64,000 nt of DNA from Tenacibaculum tangerinum (GTDB taxonomy: Bacteria > Bacteroidota > Bacteroidia > Flavobacteriales > Flavobacteriaceae), in assembly GCF_029853675.1 (NCBI RefSeq), contig NZ_CP122539.1, forward strand, positions 1,817,001 to 1,881,000, read 5' to 3'. Shown here in pieces: positions 1 to 8,551 of the stretch. Every line of letters starts with the position of its first letter. Position 1 is the stretch's first letter. Both the position numbers and the translations under genes were made by a program. The notes under the pieces are model-generated. The model did not search any database. It was not told the origin of the DNA and saw nothing but the letters and a program-made list of their open reading frames with translations.

Positions 1-25
1 AGAAGGCAGTAAGAGGTTTGTTAGA

Positions 26-66
26 AAAGACCTTACTGTTTTTGTAAAAATATTAAGGTCTTTTTA
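26..66 (+). terminator. Rho-independent terminator-like hairpin
   Basis: The arms GACCTTA (29-35) and TAAGGTC (54-60) can pair and are followed by a T-run. It probably ends a plus-strand gene lying to the left of the window. Bases 1-28 may hold the last codons of that gene, but I cannot fix the frame, so no coding call is made. Confidence 0.5.
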
Positions 67-155
67 TAAAAACGTAGGCATGTTTTGAGTAAAACATAGT
101 AGTGCTTTTGAGTTTATTGAATGTAATATTTTATATTAACTGGATTTTAAAATAC

Positions 156-189
156 AAAAAATCCCGAACTCAATAGCTCGGGATTTTTA
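156..189 (-). terminator. Terminator after ppiD, possibly bidirectional
   Basis: AAAAATCCCGA (157-167) pairs with TCGGGATTTTT (178-188). The hairpin lies just beyond the ppiD stop codon. It has A/T runs on both sides, so it could end transcription from either direction. Confidence 0.8.
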
Positions 190-209
190 TATTGGTATAA
201 TGTTATTTC

Positions 210-2327
210 TTATTGAATTCCGTAGAAAGAACTCATGTTATCTTCAATATCAGACGCTTTTTTAACCGCCTCGTACATTTGAAAAGTTTTGTTCTTTCTT
301 TCGTTAGCGATACGCTTTCTAAAAGTATCGTAGTTAGGCAATGCAGCTGGTAATTCTTTCTTTTCAACCACAAAAGCAAATACCCCTTTGTCTCCTACTA
401 CATTCTTCACTACTTCATTTTCTTTAGCATTAATCATTGCGCCTACTACTTTTGGCTCAAAACCTACTCCTGAAATGGTTGGAGATTGTAAGTTTACATC
501 GGCAGCAGTTCTAACTGACTGACTAACAGATTTAGCGATTTCGTCTAATGTTGAACCACTGATTTTATCTTGAATCATTTTTGCTTTACGCTCATTGATT
601 AAAATCGGACGTACTCTTGCAGTTGCTTTATCTACTGACATCAATCCTTTTGCCGTTTTTGAAGTTAATGTCGCTACAACATATCCTCCCTCAACATCAA
701 AACGCTTAAAATCTCCCTCTTTCACTTCTTCATCAAATGCCCAAGTAATGATTTCTCTTTCATTTCCTGCCCCTGGTACATTCTCATCTAAGGGTTTTAA
801 TCCAACTGCTGGTAAAGAACTTAAGTTCTTTTCTTTTACTGCTTCTTCAAATACTTTTCCATTGGCTAACTCTAAGGCAAATGTTTCTGCATTTTGAAAT
901 ACGGTATTTTCTGTTTCTTCAGAAGCTTCAATTTTACGACCAAAGGTTACTAATTTCACTACGGGTTGGAAGTTCTTTTGTCCGTCTATTTTAATTACAT
1001 GGAATCCGAATTGAGATTTTACAACGCCCATGTCACCTTCTTTTCCTTCAAAAACAAAATCTCTAAATGAAGGCACCATTCTGTTGTAAGCAAACCAATC
1101 GTAGAATCCTCCATTTTCAGCAGATCCTTTGTCTGATGACATTTCTTTAGCCAAATCTGCAAACTTAGATTTGTTTGCTTTTACAACTGTTAACAAGCTA
1201 TCGGCTGTTTTCTTTGCTTCTTCTTCTGTTTGCACTACTGTTTCATCGGCACTAGCAGAACCAATAAAAGGAATTAAAATATGACTTGCTTGTGCAGAAT
1301 CTGGTAATTGTGTTACTGCGGTAATTTTAGATAACTTAAAGTAATCTCCATCTTTATAAGGCCCGAACACATCTCCTTCTTTACCGTTAAAAACTTCTTC
1401 GGCAATTACTTGAGGTACTTGTACTTTAAATTTATAGTTGTTATCGATAGCTAAATCAGATTCATTTTCTTCTAGAAACTCACTATAATCAGTTGTACTT
1501 TTTAATCCTTTAACTGTTGTATTATTAACCTCTGAATCTTCGATTAATTTTGCCACCTCTGCTTTGATAGCTGCTTCATCTTCTGCAGTAGGTTTTATAT
1601 CGAATTTCACAAAGTTAATATCTCTTGAAGCTTCTACCTGAAAAGCATCTTGATGATTATTGATGTAATTTTCAACATCGCTTTTCTTTAAGATTACTAA
1701 ACTATCTGCAATTGTAGTATAAGGTACATATATATATTTACCTGATACTTTTGTGTTTTCAGTAAAATAGTTCGCTTCTCCTTCTTTTAAAGAAGCTCCT
1801 ATACCTGCAGCTACTAAGTTATCGTAAGTTGTTTTTTCAATATTACTTTGCAAAGAAGCCATATAATTTCGCCAAGCTTTCCATTCTTCTCCGTTTTCCT
1901 CTTTTATCGTCGCTAGGTGTTCTTTCAACTTGTTTTTATCAAAAATACCAGAAGTTTGAAATCTTGGATCGCCTTGAATTGATGGAGATTCGTATAACGC
2001 ATTTAATATATCAACATCTCCTACGGTAATTCCAGCTTCTTCTAATTGTTTCTTATATATTTTTTGACGGATTAAGTTATTCCAAACTGTTTTAGCTGCC
2101 TGCATTTCAGAGACTCTATTTCCTGTTTGAGCTTTATAAGCATCTAAAGCTTCAGCAAACTCTTGACGAGAAATAACTTCTCCATTTACTTCTCCTATTT
2201 CATTTACTTTATTTGCACTAAAAAAGTCTGATATTGTAGTTGGGTCTAATACAAAAGCAAAAAGTGCTAAACCAATTACAAGAATTAAGAACATAGTACG
2301 TTCTCTAATTTTCGATAAAATTGCCAT
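210..2327 (-). CDS. ppiD: PpiD-like membrane-anchored peptidyl-prolyl isomerase
   Basis: This 705-residue protein is a periplasmic folding factor of the SurA/PpiD family. A short cytoplasmic start is followed by one membrane segment at about residues 12-28, the PpiD topology. A SurA_N-like region follows, and a parvulin domain at about 345-448 contains the typical SHILI, GGFYDWF and GFHVIKI segments. Family members catalyse proline cis-trans isomerisation or act as chaperones for outer-membrane and secreted proteins. The length is slightly above that of E. coli PpiD, as is usual in Bacteroidota. It is the last gene of the coaX-lptC minus-strand group. A TTG-N20-TATTTTCG promoter-like sequence lies in the 105 bp gap upstream, so it may also be transcribed alone. 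Confidence 0.9.
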   Translation of the reverse strand: MAILSKIRERTMFLILVIGLALFAFVLDPTTISDFFSANKVNEIGEVNGEVISRQEFAEALDAYKAQTGNRVSEMQAAKTVWNNLIRQKIYKKQLEEAGITVGDVDILNALYESPSIQGDPRFQTSGIFDKNKLKEHLATIKEENGEEWKAWRNYMASLQSNIEKTTYDNLVAAGIGASLKEGEANYFTENTKVSGKYIYVPYTTIADSLVILKKSDVENYINNHQDAFQVEASRDINFVKFDIKPTAEDEAAIKAEVAKLIEDSEVNNTTVKGLKSTTDYSEFLEENESDLAIDNNYKFKVQVPQVIAEEVFNGKEGDVFGPYKDGDYFKLSKITAVTQLPDSAQASHILIPFIGSASADETVVQTEEEAKKTADSLLTVVKANKSKFADLAKEMSSDKGSAENGGFYDWFAYNRMVPSFRDFVFEGKEGDMGVVKSQFGFHVIKIDGQKNFQPVVKLVTFGRKIEASEETENTVFQNAETFALELANGKVFEEAVKEKNLSSLPAVGLKPLDENVPGAGNEREIITWAFDEEVKEGDFKRFDVEGGYVVATLTSKTAKGLMSVDKATARVRPILINERKAKMIQDKISGSTLDEIAKSVSQSVRTAADVNLQSPTISGVGFEPKVVGAMINAKENEVVKNVVGDKGVFAFVVEKKELPAALPNYDTFRKRIANERKNKTFQMYEAVKKASDIEDNMSSFYGIQ

Positions 2328-2432
2328 ACGTCATTTATTTTATTAACAGTGTGCGAAAATACAACTTCACAGCAAATAATGCAATGTTTTTTATGCTGTT
2401 TTTAGAGGGATTCTGTAGCTAAAAAATAATTA

Positions 2433-3725
2433 CTAATCTTCTGTATACATTACTTTTAAATAAACATCATCAATTTTAGTAGCGCTTACTTTTAAAATTT
2501 TAATTTGAAAGTTTTCAATACGTAAAATTTCATCTTGAAGTGGTATTGTTTCTGTATGGTATAAGATAAAGCCTCCTAGGGTTTCGTATGCTTCTTCTTT
2601 CGGAATTGCTAAACCGTATTCTTCGTTTAGGTAATCAACCTCTAAACGAGCTGAAAAATTAAATTCGGTTTCACTAACTTTTTCTTCTAATAATTGTTGG
2701 GTGTCGTGCTCATCTTCTATTTCTCCAAATAGCTCTTCTACAATATCTTCTACTGTAATGATTCCTGAAGTGCCTCCGTACTCGTCGACAACTACGGCAA
2801 TACTTTTTCGTTTTTTTATCAAATTATTAAGCACATCGTTAATAATCATTGATTCTGGTACAAACTCTACTGGTAGCAAAATTGATTTTATTGTACGTGG
2901 TTTTTTAAACAGTTCAAAAGCATTTACATAACCCAAAATATCATCTAACGAGTTTTTATACACTAAGATTTTAGATAAGCCTGTATTAATAAACATTCTT
3001 TTTAAGTTGCTTACCGTTTCGTGTAAATCTACTGCTACAATTTCAGTTCGAGGCACCATAATTTCACGAGATTTAACCTTGTGAAACTCCAAAGCATTCT
3101 GAAAAATCTGTATTTCTGAATCTACTTCCTCTTCATCGTTCCCCGCATCTAATTGTTCTGAAATATAGTTACCGAGTTCTTCTTTACTAAATTCCGTTTG
3201 AATTTCATCTTCTTTGGTTCTGAAAAAAACGTGCAAACAAAAATCTGATATTTTTGTAATTACCCATGTAATTCCGTAAAAGATAACATAAAACACATAC
3301 GCTGGTATTGCGAACAGCTTAAGCATTTCGTTGGAATAAATTCTAAAAATTGCTTTGGGTAAAAACTCTGCCGTAACTAATATAATGATGGTTGAAATAA
3401 GTGTTTGGGTTAGCAAACTTATATCTGACAACACATAATTAACAATGGCATAATCGGAGGGCAAAAAAGATTGAAACCAACTCATTAGTAATTTTCCCAT
3501 AAAATAACTGTAAATTACTAATGCTACATTATTACCCACCAACATGGTGGTAATAAATTTTGATGATTTTTGGGTGAGCTTGGTCAGAATTTTCGAAAGT
3601 ATTCCTTCTCCTTTTTTTTCTAATTCTATATGAAGTTTGTTCGCTGATATAAAGGCTATTTCCATCCCTGAAAAAAAGGCTGAAAATAAAATAGAAGTAA
3701 GAATAATTAAAACTTCGGTTTGCAT
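2433..3725 (-). CDS. CNNM/CorC (HlyC) family membrane protein with CBS domains
   Basis: The protein has 430 residues. A DUF21/CNNM membrane domain with several transmembrane segments fills about residues 1-160. A CBS pair follows at about 220-335 with the family signature VVVDEYGGTSGIITVEDIVEE, and a CorC_HlyC domain lies at about 350-428. Relatives move or sense Mg2+ or other divalent cations; the 'hemolysin' label is historical. The gliding protein GldE belongs to the same superfamily, but it normally sits beside ssb and gldD, so I treat this as a paralogue. Its start overlaps the stop of the upstream small gene by one base, which suggests translational coupling. Confidence 0.85.
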   Translation of the reverse strand: MQTEVLIILTSILFSAFFSGMEIAFISANKLHIELEKKGEGILSKILTKLTQKSSKFITTMLVGNNVALVIYSYFMGKLLMSWFQSFLPSDYAIVNYVLSDISLLTQTLISTIIILVTAEFLPKAIFRIYSNEMLKLFAIPAYVFYVIFYGITWVITKISDFCLHVFFRTKEDEIQTEFSKEELGNYISEQLDAGNDEEEVDSEIQIFQNALEFHKVKSREIMVPRTEIVAVDLHETVSNLKRMFINTGLSKILVYKNSLDDILGYVNAFELFKKPRTIKSILLPVEFVPESMIINDVLNNLIKKRKSIAVVVDEYGGTSGIITVEDIVEELFGEIEDEHDTQQLLEEKVSETEFNFSARLEVDYLNEEYGLAIPKEEAYETLGGFILYHTETIPLQDEILRIENFQIKILKVSATKIDDVYLKVMYTED

Positions 3726-3922
3726 TAACGTTGCTGGTTTCTTTTCTCTATTTTTCTTCTAAAATGTCGTTTAAAGAAGAATATTAATATGATAAATATA
3801 GCAAATCCGAATAGAATAAACGCTTCTTGCCTATCAGAATTCCATTTCAATATTCCTTCTACAAAAAAAACAATTCCTATGACTAAATATCCATATTGTA
3901 AATATTTCCAAAGTGTATTCAT
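3725..3922 (-). CDS. Small two-helix membrane protein, unknown function
   Basis: This 65-residue protein has two hydrophobic stretches (about 10-25 and 33-50) and a very basic C-terminal tail. Its end overlaps the next gene by one base and its start overlaps the lptC stop by one base, so it is locked into the operon. That packing is the main reason to believe it is real. I recognise no domain. Its place between lptC and a CNNM transporter suggests an envelope role, which is only inference. Confidence 0.75.
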   Translation of the reverse strand: MNTLWKYLQYGYLVIGIVFFVEGILKWNSDRQEAFILFGFAIFIILIFFFKRHFRRKIEKRNQQR

Positions 3923-4494
3923 TATATGTCGTTTTGTGTTGTTTCTATATCACCATTAATATCTTTGGCTATCCACTTACTCAAATCTTCGCTAGACTCA
4001 AATCCAAAACCATTAATTACACTTTCGGGTGTTGTAAATCGGAAACCGTCTTCGGTGAAAAAATAATGTTCTTTTTGATCCCAAAAGAGTTGATTGGTTT
4101 CTAGCGTTGTTTGTTTTGTATGATTAGTTATAACCACGTTGCCTCTTATTTCTGATACTTTGGTTTTGTTGTAGGTTATCGCATAATTACCAGAAATTGT
4201 TGTAGAATCTACTCCTAACTTATCTATTGTTACGATTTCAATTCCTTTGGGAAATTCGCTATAAGGGTGTTCTTTTCTGTTTGAATAATCGTAAAAAACA
4301 GCCGCTTTTGTTTTAGAGGTTATGCTACCAGAATCTTTGTGAACGTGATAAATATTTACCGCTGAACCTACTGGTAAATTTTTATCTGCTAAAAAATCTC
4401 GCACCTCTTTTTTAGAGTTGGTACAAGAAAAAAACATTGCCACCAAACAAATGGTAGCAATGCTATTGTATATATGTTGTGCTTTTGTAAGCAT
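3922..4494 (-). CDS. lptC: LptC-like LPS export lipoprotein
   Basis: The product is a 190-residue protein of the LptC family. LptC is the inner-membrane-linked periplasmic part of the Lpt bridge and passes lipopolysaccharide from LptBFG to LptA. A lipoprotein signal with the box FFSC puts the lipidated Cys at about residue 24. The rest is beta-rich, with repeated short strands and the segment EIRGNVVITN that fits the LptC/OstA fold. E. coli LptC has a transmembrane helix instead; lipoprotein forms are common in Bacteroidota. The gene begins 9 bp after the TPR gene and ends overlapping the next gene. lptE is at 62.2 kb. Confidence 0.85.
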   Translation of the reverse strand: MLTKAQHIYNSIATICLVAMFFSCTNSKKEVRDFLADKNLPVGSAVNIYHVHKDSGSITSKTKAAVFYDYSNRKEHPYSEFPKGIEIVTIDKLGVDSTTISGNYAITYNKTKVSEIRGNVVITNHTKQTTLETNQLFWDQKEHYFFTEDGFRFTTPESVINGFGFESSEDLSKWIAKDINGDIETTQNDI

Positions 4495-4503
4495 TAAATC
4501 TGA

Positions 4504-5814
4504 TTAAGGTACACGAACAGTTTCTCCAATCCAACATCCAACTCTATGACTAGATCCAGACGCTACACCTTTTTGAAATATTAACTTCTTAGAAGGTAAG
4601 TTTTTTCTATAACTGCTAATGTATCTGTTAGCACCACATCCTGGATCTACTTGTTGTGCTTTCAACGCTTTGTTTAAGGCTGCTGCATACACCATTCTTT
4701 TTTCGAACTCATCGCTACCACAAGAGTTTGCGCTTCTTTGGTATAAACTAGCTATGAATAAGTATGCCTTACCCATATTCGGATTGTATTTTAGTGCTTC
4801 GTACGCTAGTGCTCTTGCTCTACTTCCGCTAGCACTTTGTGCCTCTCTTAACTTGTACTTCGCCTTTTTGAAAGGGTCTGTTTCTAAATTGAATGCCTTT
4901 TTTCTCATTTCAGCAGCTCCACTCTTGTCTCCGTTCTTAGCTAACACTCCTGCTAAGAAGTTATAAGCATCGGCAGACTGTGTAACTTTAGCATATTCGT
5001 TTGCTAATTTCTCAAATAAGGGGTCTGTTTGACATTCTTTATTATACATTCTCGATACGGCTCTTTTTAACCAAACGCCATCTGCTTTCTTTTCTTCAAA
5101 ATCTCTAGAGTAGATTGGTATTAATCTTTCACAAGTAGCGATCTTAGAAATCATTGCATCTAATCCTCCTTCAATTTGACCTAAAGAAGTCGAGTTGATG
5201 GTATACGCTCTTAAGTTCTTTTTTTCTCTTGAATTAATAGTTCCTAGAGAATCTTTTTCTTGCAACTTCGCTATTTTCTTGTTGTAATCTTCTAGTTTTT
5301 CTTCTACTGATTCCATTACGTCATCATAGGTATCAAAAACTTTTTGAGGATTGGTGTCTTGATTCTTATCGGCGATTGTTTTAAAATATCTAAAAATATT
5401 TTTAACTCCCATATCTTTTGGAGAAATATCATATGCTTTCTTTAAGATTTCAAAAACCTCATCGTCAGTAGCTAACTTATTCTCAATTAAGTACTCTGCA
5501 TAATCGCTATGAACTTTTGCTGGATCTTTATCTGGAAAGTTCACCAACCTTGTTTCGTATACTTTTTTAGCTAAAGCTGGGTCATTTAGGTTTTCAGCAA
5601 CTTTTGCCCCATACTTATAAATATTAATAGATAGTGTTGCACAATTATCTAACAAATACTCTAAATTAGGTTTTGCTTGTGTATATTTCTTGGTGGTAGC
5701 ATCTCCTTTAAAAAGGTTGTACTTGATATGACACTCTTGACTTGCTTGCGCTTTTGCTCCATTTACGGCTACAAACAAAAATAACCCTGCTAGTAAATAC
5801 GTAATTTTTTTCAT
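4504..5814 (-). CDS. Secreted TPR-repeat protein
   Basis: The 436-residue protein starts with a signal peptide (hydrophobic core about residues 5-19, likely cleaved after NGAKA). Repeated helical pairs resembling tetratricopeptide repeats follow, including segments about 270-370 with the A..AY.FLA and AKYKLREAQ pattern, with coiled-coil-like helices at about 165-205. It is probably a periplasmic scaffold. No catalytic motif is seen. It lies between the outer-membrane protein gene (15 bp upstream) and lptC (9 bp downstream), an order I recall from other flavobacteria, so an envelope assembly role is plausible but unproven. Confidence 0.8.
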   Translation of the reverse strand: MKKITYLLAGLFLFVAVNGAKAQASQECHIKYNLFKGDATTKKYTQAKPNLEYLLDNCATLSINIYKYGAKVAENLNDPALAKKVYETRLVNFPDKDPAKVHSDYAEYLIENKLATDDEVFEILKKAYDISPKDMGVKNIFRYFKTIADKNQDTNPQKVFDTYDDVMESVEEKLEDYNKKIAKLQEKDSLGTINSREKKNLRAYTINSTSLGQIEGGLDAMISKIATCERLIPIYSRDFEEKKADGVWLKRAVSRMYNKECQTDPLFEKLANEYAKVTQSADAYNFLAGVLAKNGDKSGAAEMRKKAFNLETDPFKKAKYKLREAQSASGSRARALAYEALKYNPNMGKAYLFIASLYQRSANSCGSDEFEKRMVYAAALNKALKAQQVDPGCGANRYISSYRKNLPSKKLIFQKGVASGSSHRVGCWIGETVRVP

Positions 5815-5829
5815 TGTTCTCAGTTTTTG

Positions 5830-7098
5830 TTAATCTATCTGTCTTTTTTGGAACCAATTAAGATCATTTAAAGATAAGCTCAATCTTACATTAAAATAAT
5901 TTTCTTCTATTAAATTATTGTTTGTCGTTCCTCTTTGTCCGTACTCAAATCCTACATTTACGTTTGATAATTGTCTCGGTAATGGCAATCCTAATCCAAC
6001 ATTTATGCCAAAGTCTTTTACTGCACTAAAATTATTCGTAGTCTTTACTAGCAAACCTGTATCTTCAAAACGCAAACCTGCTCTATAAGTAACTCTATCC
6101 CAATAACTTGATATTGAGTTTATTTTTGGAATATAATATCCTCCTATTGCAAATTTGCTTGAATCATCGTATTTGTGAGATGCCCCATTTGTGATAAAAA
6201 CACTATTGCCTCCTAAAGCACTTTGAAATTGTTGATTTGCCCCGATATACCATTTATTTTCTTTTCCTAAACCAAAACCATACACAACTTTTAAAGGTAC
6301 GTTTATATTTCCATCTATGCTTCTATCGAACAATTCACTTCTAGGAATTTCTTGTCCAGAACCACTAAACGATAATGAATACATTTTTTCTGACCCCTTT
6401 GCTGACAGATCCGTAGCTAATGTAAATGACGCTCCTGAATAAAAATTTATATTATTTTTTAGTGCTGTTTTATACTGAGCTCCTAACTTAAACTGCCCTC
6501 CTCTAACACCAAAATTTTCTTCGTGCTTGGTTGCAAGAGCCACATTGACTCTTTGGTTTAAAATACTATTTTCTACATTTCCGAAAATAAAACCAGCTTC
6601 TACTCCCAAAGAAAGACCATCTATTACATACATACCAAAGCTTCCGTAAATTTTATTGGCCCCTCCTTCTCCTCTAAACAGTGTAACATTTTCATCGTTT
6701 TCATTATTTAATAAAGAATACCCTACCGATGAAAATGGTTGTAAACCAACAGTAAAACCAGCTTTATTCCCTATGGGAAATCCAAGCGACACATATCTTA
6801 AACTTGTTGAGTTTACTGTTTGAGAGGCTTCTTGCTCTTTAACGGTTAAAAGAGTGAAGCTACCTCCTATAGCATAAGTCGCAGCTCTTAAATCTGCGTT
6901 TGATGCGGGGTTTGTAAAGTTTAAATGATTATAATCTTTCAGTGCAACACCAATCCCTCCCATAGAAGCTTGCTCTACTGTTACTGCCTCAAAATTTTCA
7001 CCAATACCAAAATAAGAATATGGTGAAGCACTATTTCTTTGTGCTACTATTGCTGTTGTAGTAAATATAAAAACTCCTAATATAAATCTCTCAATCAT
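5830..7098 (-). CDS. Outer-membrane beta-barrel protein
   Basis: The 422-residue product has a signal peptide ending near VAQ (residue 19). Many alternating hydrophobic strands follow with glycine and aromatic residues at turns. The early segment ASMGGIGVALKDYNHLNFTNPA resembles the N-terminal hatch of FadL/OmpP1-type channels, and the protein ends with a strand-like tail. I infer a FadL-like outer-membrane channel; the substrate is unknown. Its first codons overlap the end of coaX by 8 bp, so the two are co-transcribed. Confidence 0.75.
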   Translation of the reverse strand: MIERFILGVFIFTTTAIVAQRNSASPYSYFGIGENFEAVTVEQASMGGIGVALKDYNHLNFTNPASNADLRAATYAIGGSFTLLTVKEQEASQTVNSTSLRYVSLGFPIGNKAGFTVGLQPFSSVGYSLLNNENDENVTLFRGEGGANKIYGSFGMYVIDGLSLGVEAGFIFGNVENSILNQRVNVALATKHEENFGVRGGQFKLGAQYKTALKNNINFYSGASFTLATDLSAKGSEKMYSLSFSGSGQEIPRSELFDRSIDGNINVPLKVVYGFGLGKENKWYIGANQQFQSALGGNSVFITNGASHKYDDSSKFAIGGYYIPKINSISSYWDRVTYRAGLRFEDTGLLVKTTNNFSAVKDFGINVGLGLPLPRQLSNVNVGFEYGQRGTTNNNLIEENYFNVRLSLSLNDLNWFQKRQID

Positions 7099-7822
7099 TC
7101 GCTAAATTGTGTATCAAAATAGTATGTAACCCCTCCAAAACAAAATTTGGATGGGCAAATATGACACTTTTTAATTGTTTTGACAAAAAATATGTATCTC
7201 CACCTGTTAAAACTATTGTTAAATCTGAATACTTTTCCTGATATTGTTTAATTATCCCCTCTATTTCATTAGAAACTCCATTGATAACTCCTGAATGTAT
7301 TGAACTATTCGTATCGTTTCCTATAAGTTTTTCGAATTCTTCCAGTTCTAACAGTGGTAATTTTGCGGTAAAAGTATGCAATGCTTTGTATCTCATTTGT
7401 ATTCCTAGAGAAATAGCACCCCCTAAATATACCCCCTCTTTTGTAATAAAATCGTATGTAATACAGGTACCAGCATCTACTACGAGTACATTTTTACGAG
7501 GGTATTTTTTGACTGCTGCCGATGCTAACGCAATTCTGTCGACTCCTAGAGTTTTAGGTGTTTTATACTTATTTTTAAAAGGTATGTTGGTTTTTGAGTT
7601 TAAAAACAGTGGTTGTAACAGCTCTTTTATTTCTTGTTGTTCTTTGTTTGTAAAACTGGCTACCGAAGATACAATGCTGTTCTCTATTAAATATTTTGAG
7701 GTAATTTTTTTTAACTCAGAAATAATTTCTTGCTTACCGAAGACTACAATTTCTTTAAGAGTATCTATTTCAAAAACAGCTGCTTTTACCCGTGTATTAC
7801 CAACATCAATAATTAAGTACAT
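7091..7822 (-). CDS. coaX: Type III pantothenate kinase
   Basis: This 243-residue enzyme phosphorylates pantothenate, the first step of coenzyme A synthesis. The family motifs are clear: the phosphate-binding DVGNTR at 6-11, GVDR at 93-96, and DAGTC with the following ITYDF at 116-125. The length matches CoaX enzymes. Type III kinases typically need a monovalent cation and resist CoA feedback, which is family knowledge. It is the first gene of a minus-strand operon running to lptC and beyond. A TAAATTTG -7 box lies 20 bp upstream (7843-7850). Confidence 0.93.
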   Translation of the reverse strand: MYLIIDVGNTRVKAAVFEIDTLKEIVVFGKQEIISELKKITSKYLIENSIVSSVASFTNKEQQEIKELLQPLFLNSKTNIPFKNKYKTPKTLGVDRIALASAAVKKYPRKNVLVVDAGTCITYDFITKEGVYLGGAISLGIQMRYKALHTFTAKLPLLELEEFEKLIGNDTNSSIHSGVINGVSNEIEGIIKQYQEKYSDLTIVLTGGDTYFLSKQLKSVIFAHPNFVLEGLHTILIHNLAND

Positions 7823-7842
7823 ATTTTATTTCTTAGAGCGTG

Positions 7843-7850
7843 CAAATTTA
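7843..7850 (-). promoter_or_regulatory. -7 box for the coaX operon
   Basis: On the minus strand this reads TAAATTTG, an exact match to the Bacteroidota consensus TAnnTTTG, 20 bp before the coaX ATG. No good -33 TTTG is visible at the expected distance, so it is a moderate call. Confidence 0.5.
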
Positions 7851-7875
7851 CGGTACATTTTTTTAAAGTTTTTAC

Positions 7876-7906
7876 TTTGTATAATTAAAAAACGATTGTA
7901 TATTTG
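7876..7906 (+). promoter_or_regulatory. Promoter of the tRNA-Phe pair
   Basis: TTTG at 7876-7879, a 19 bp spacer and TATATTTG at 7899-7906 match the Bacteroidota housekeeping sigma consensus at every fixed position. The first tRNA begins 25 bp further on. Confidence 0.8.
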
Positions 7907-7931
7907 CATCCGCTTAACGAAAGTAGCAACT

Positions 7932-8004
7932 GGTGCCTTAGCTCAGTTGGTAGAGCAAAGGACTGAAAATCCTTGTGTCCCTGGTTCGATTCCTGGAGGC
8001 ACCA
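7932..8004 (+). tRNA. tRNA-Phe (GAA), copy 1
   Basis: The 73-nt cloverleaf has acceptor arms GGTGCCT and AGGCACC, D-arm GCTCAGTTGGTAGAGC, anticodon GAA (7965-7967) in the loop CTGAAAA, and T-arm with GGTTCGATTCC. The 3' CCA is not encoded. It is identical to the copy at 8069. Confidence 0.97.
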
Positions 8005-8008
8005 CTAT

Positions 8009-8040
8009 AAAACTCGTAGCAATCGTTACGAGTTTTATTT
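8009..8040 (+). terminator. Hairpin between the two tRNA-Phe genes
   Basis: AAAACTCGTA (8009-8018) pairs with TACGAGTTTT (8027-8036) and is followed by ATTTT. It starts five bases after copy 1 and could end that transcript or act as a processing signal before copy 2. Confidence 0.7.
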
Positions 8041-8068
8041 TAAAAGTGTTACTTTGTAAGCAATGACT

Positions 8069-8141
8069 GGTGCCTTAGCTCAGTTGGTAGAGCAAAGGAC
8101 TGAAAATCCTTGTGTCCCTGGTTCGATTCCTGGAGGCACCA
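8069..8141 (+). tRNA. tRNA-Phe (GAA), copy 2
   Basis: This gene is identical over its 73 nt to copy 1 at 7932-8004, including the GAA anticodon and the lack of encoded CCA. A TTACTTTG sequence 10 bp upstream is one step from a -7 box, so it may also have its own weak promoter. Confidence 0.97.
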
Positions 8142-8145
8142 CCGC

Positions 8146-8178
8146 AAAAACCTGAACAAGTTCGTTCAGGTTTTTTTA
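8146..8178 (+). terminator. Terminator after tRNA-Phe copy 2
   Basis: AAAACCTGAAC (8147-8157) pairs with GTTCAGGTTTT (8164-8174), and a T-run follows to 8177. Confidence 0.85.
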
Positions 8179-8329
8179 TTTGTATATTGTCTCGTCCTGA
8201 AATAGCGTTACACTAAACTTTTAAGTGTAATGAAAAACAATCGGATCATTCCTAAAAGTTGTTGTTATACTAAAATTTCAATTCATCTAAATATAGAGAA
8301 TTCTAAACAGGTAATGTTCCTAAAAGTAA

Positions 8330-8365
8330 AAAACCTTAATTCTTTACGAATTAAGGTTTTATTTT
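8330..8365 (-). terminator. Terminator after tRNA-Leu
   Basis: AAAACCTTAATTC (8330-8342) and GAATTAAGGTTTT (8348-8360) form a 13-bp perfect stem. On the minus strand it follows the 3' end of the tRNA-Leu by a few bases. A/T runs on both sides would let it work in either direction. Confidence 0.8.
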
Positions 8366-8368
8366 TAG

Positions 8369-8450
8369 TACGGGTGAAGGGAGTCGAACCCCCACGCCTT
8401 ACGGCACTAGATCCTAAGTCTAGCGTGTCTACCAATTCCACCACACCCGC
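8369..8450 (-). tRNA. tRNA-Leu (UAG)
   Basis: The 82-nt class II tRNA has acceptor arms GCGGGTG and CACCCGT, a D-arm TGGTGGAATTGGTAGACACG, and anticodon stem CTAGA/TCTAG around the loop CTTAGGA, giving anticodon TAG. It has a long variable arm (TGCCGTAAGGCG) and T-loop GGTTCGACTCC. CCA is not encoded. It is divergent from the M20 peptidase gene. Confidence 0.96.
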
Positions 8451-8471
8451 GTGTTTTTAGAATTGTGCGTG

Positions 8472-8501
8472 CAAATATAAACAATACTTGCAAACTACAA
8501 A
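8472..8501 (-). promoter_or_regulatory. Promoter of tRNA-Leu
   Basis: On the minus strand TTTG (8501-8498), an 18 bp spacer and TATATTTG (8479-8472) match the full Bacteroidota promoter consensus. The tRNA begins 21 bp downstream. Confidence 0.8.
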
Positions 8502-8522
8502 GAAGAAGTATACTATTTTTCT

Positions 8523-8530
8523 TATTTTTG
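8523..8530 (+). promoter_or_regulatory. -7 box for the M20 peptidase gene
   Basis: TATTTTTG fits TAnnTTTG and ends 21 bp before the chosen ATG at 8552. No TTTG is seen at the right distance for a -33 element. Its position supports the 8552 start, because the longer reading frame from 8465 would begin upstream of this box. Confidence 0.5.
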
Positions 8531-8551
8531 AGCGTAATTAATATACTACAC

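Noticed and set aside
1-28. End of a plus-strand gene
   Set aside because: A hairpin follows, but the remaining bases are too few to decide the frame or product.
2433-3725. GldE, the gliding-motility CorC-like protein
   Set aside because: The domain set fits, but the expected neighbours ssb and gldD are absent, so no gld symbol is given.
7281-8066. 261-codon plus-strand reading frame
   Set aside because: It is antisense to coaX and runs through a tRNA-Phe gene; the real genes explain the region.
8230-8460. 76-codon plus-strand reading frame
   Set aside because: Its second half is the antisense of the tRNA-Leu gene and its terminator, and the rest has no protein-like pattern.
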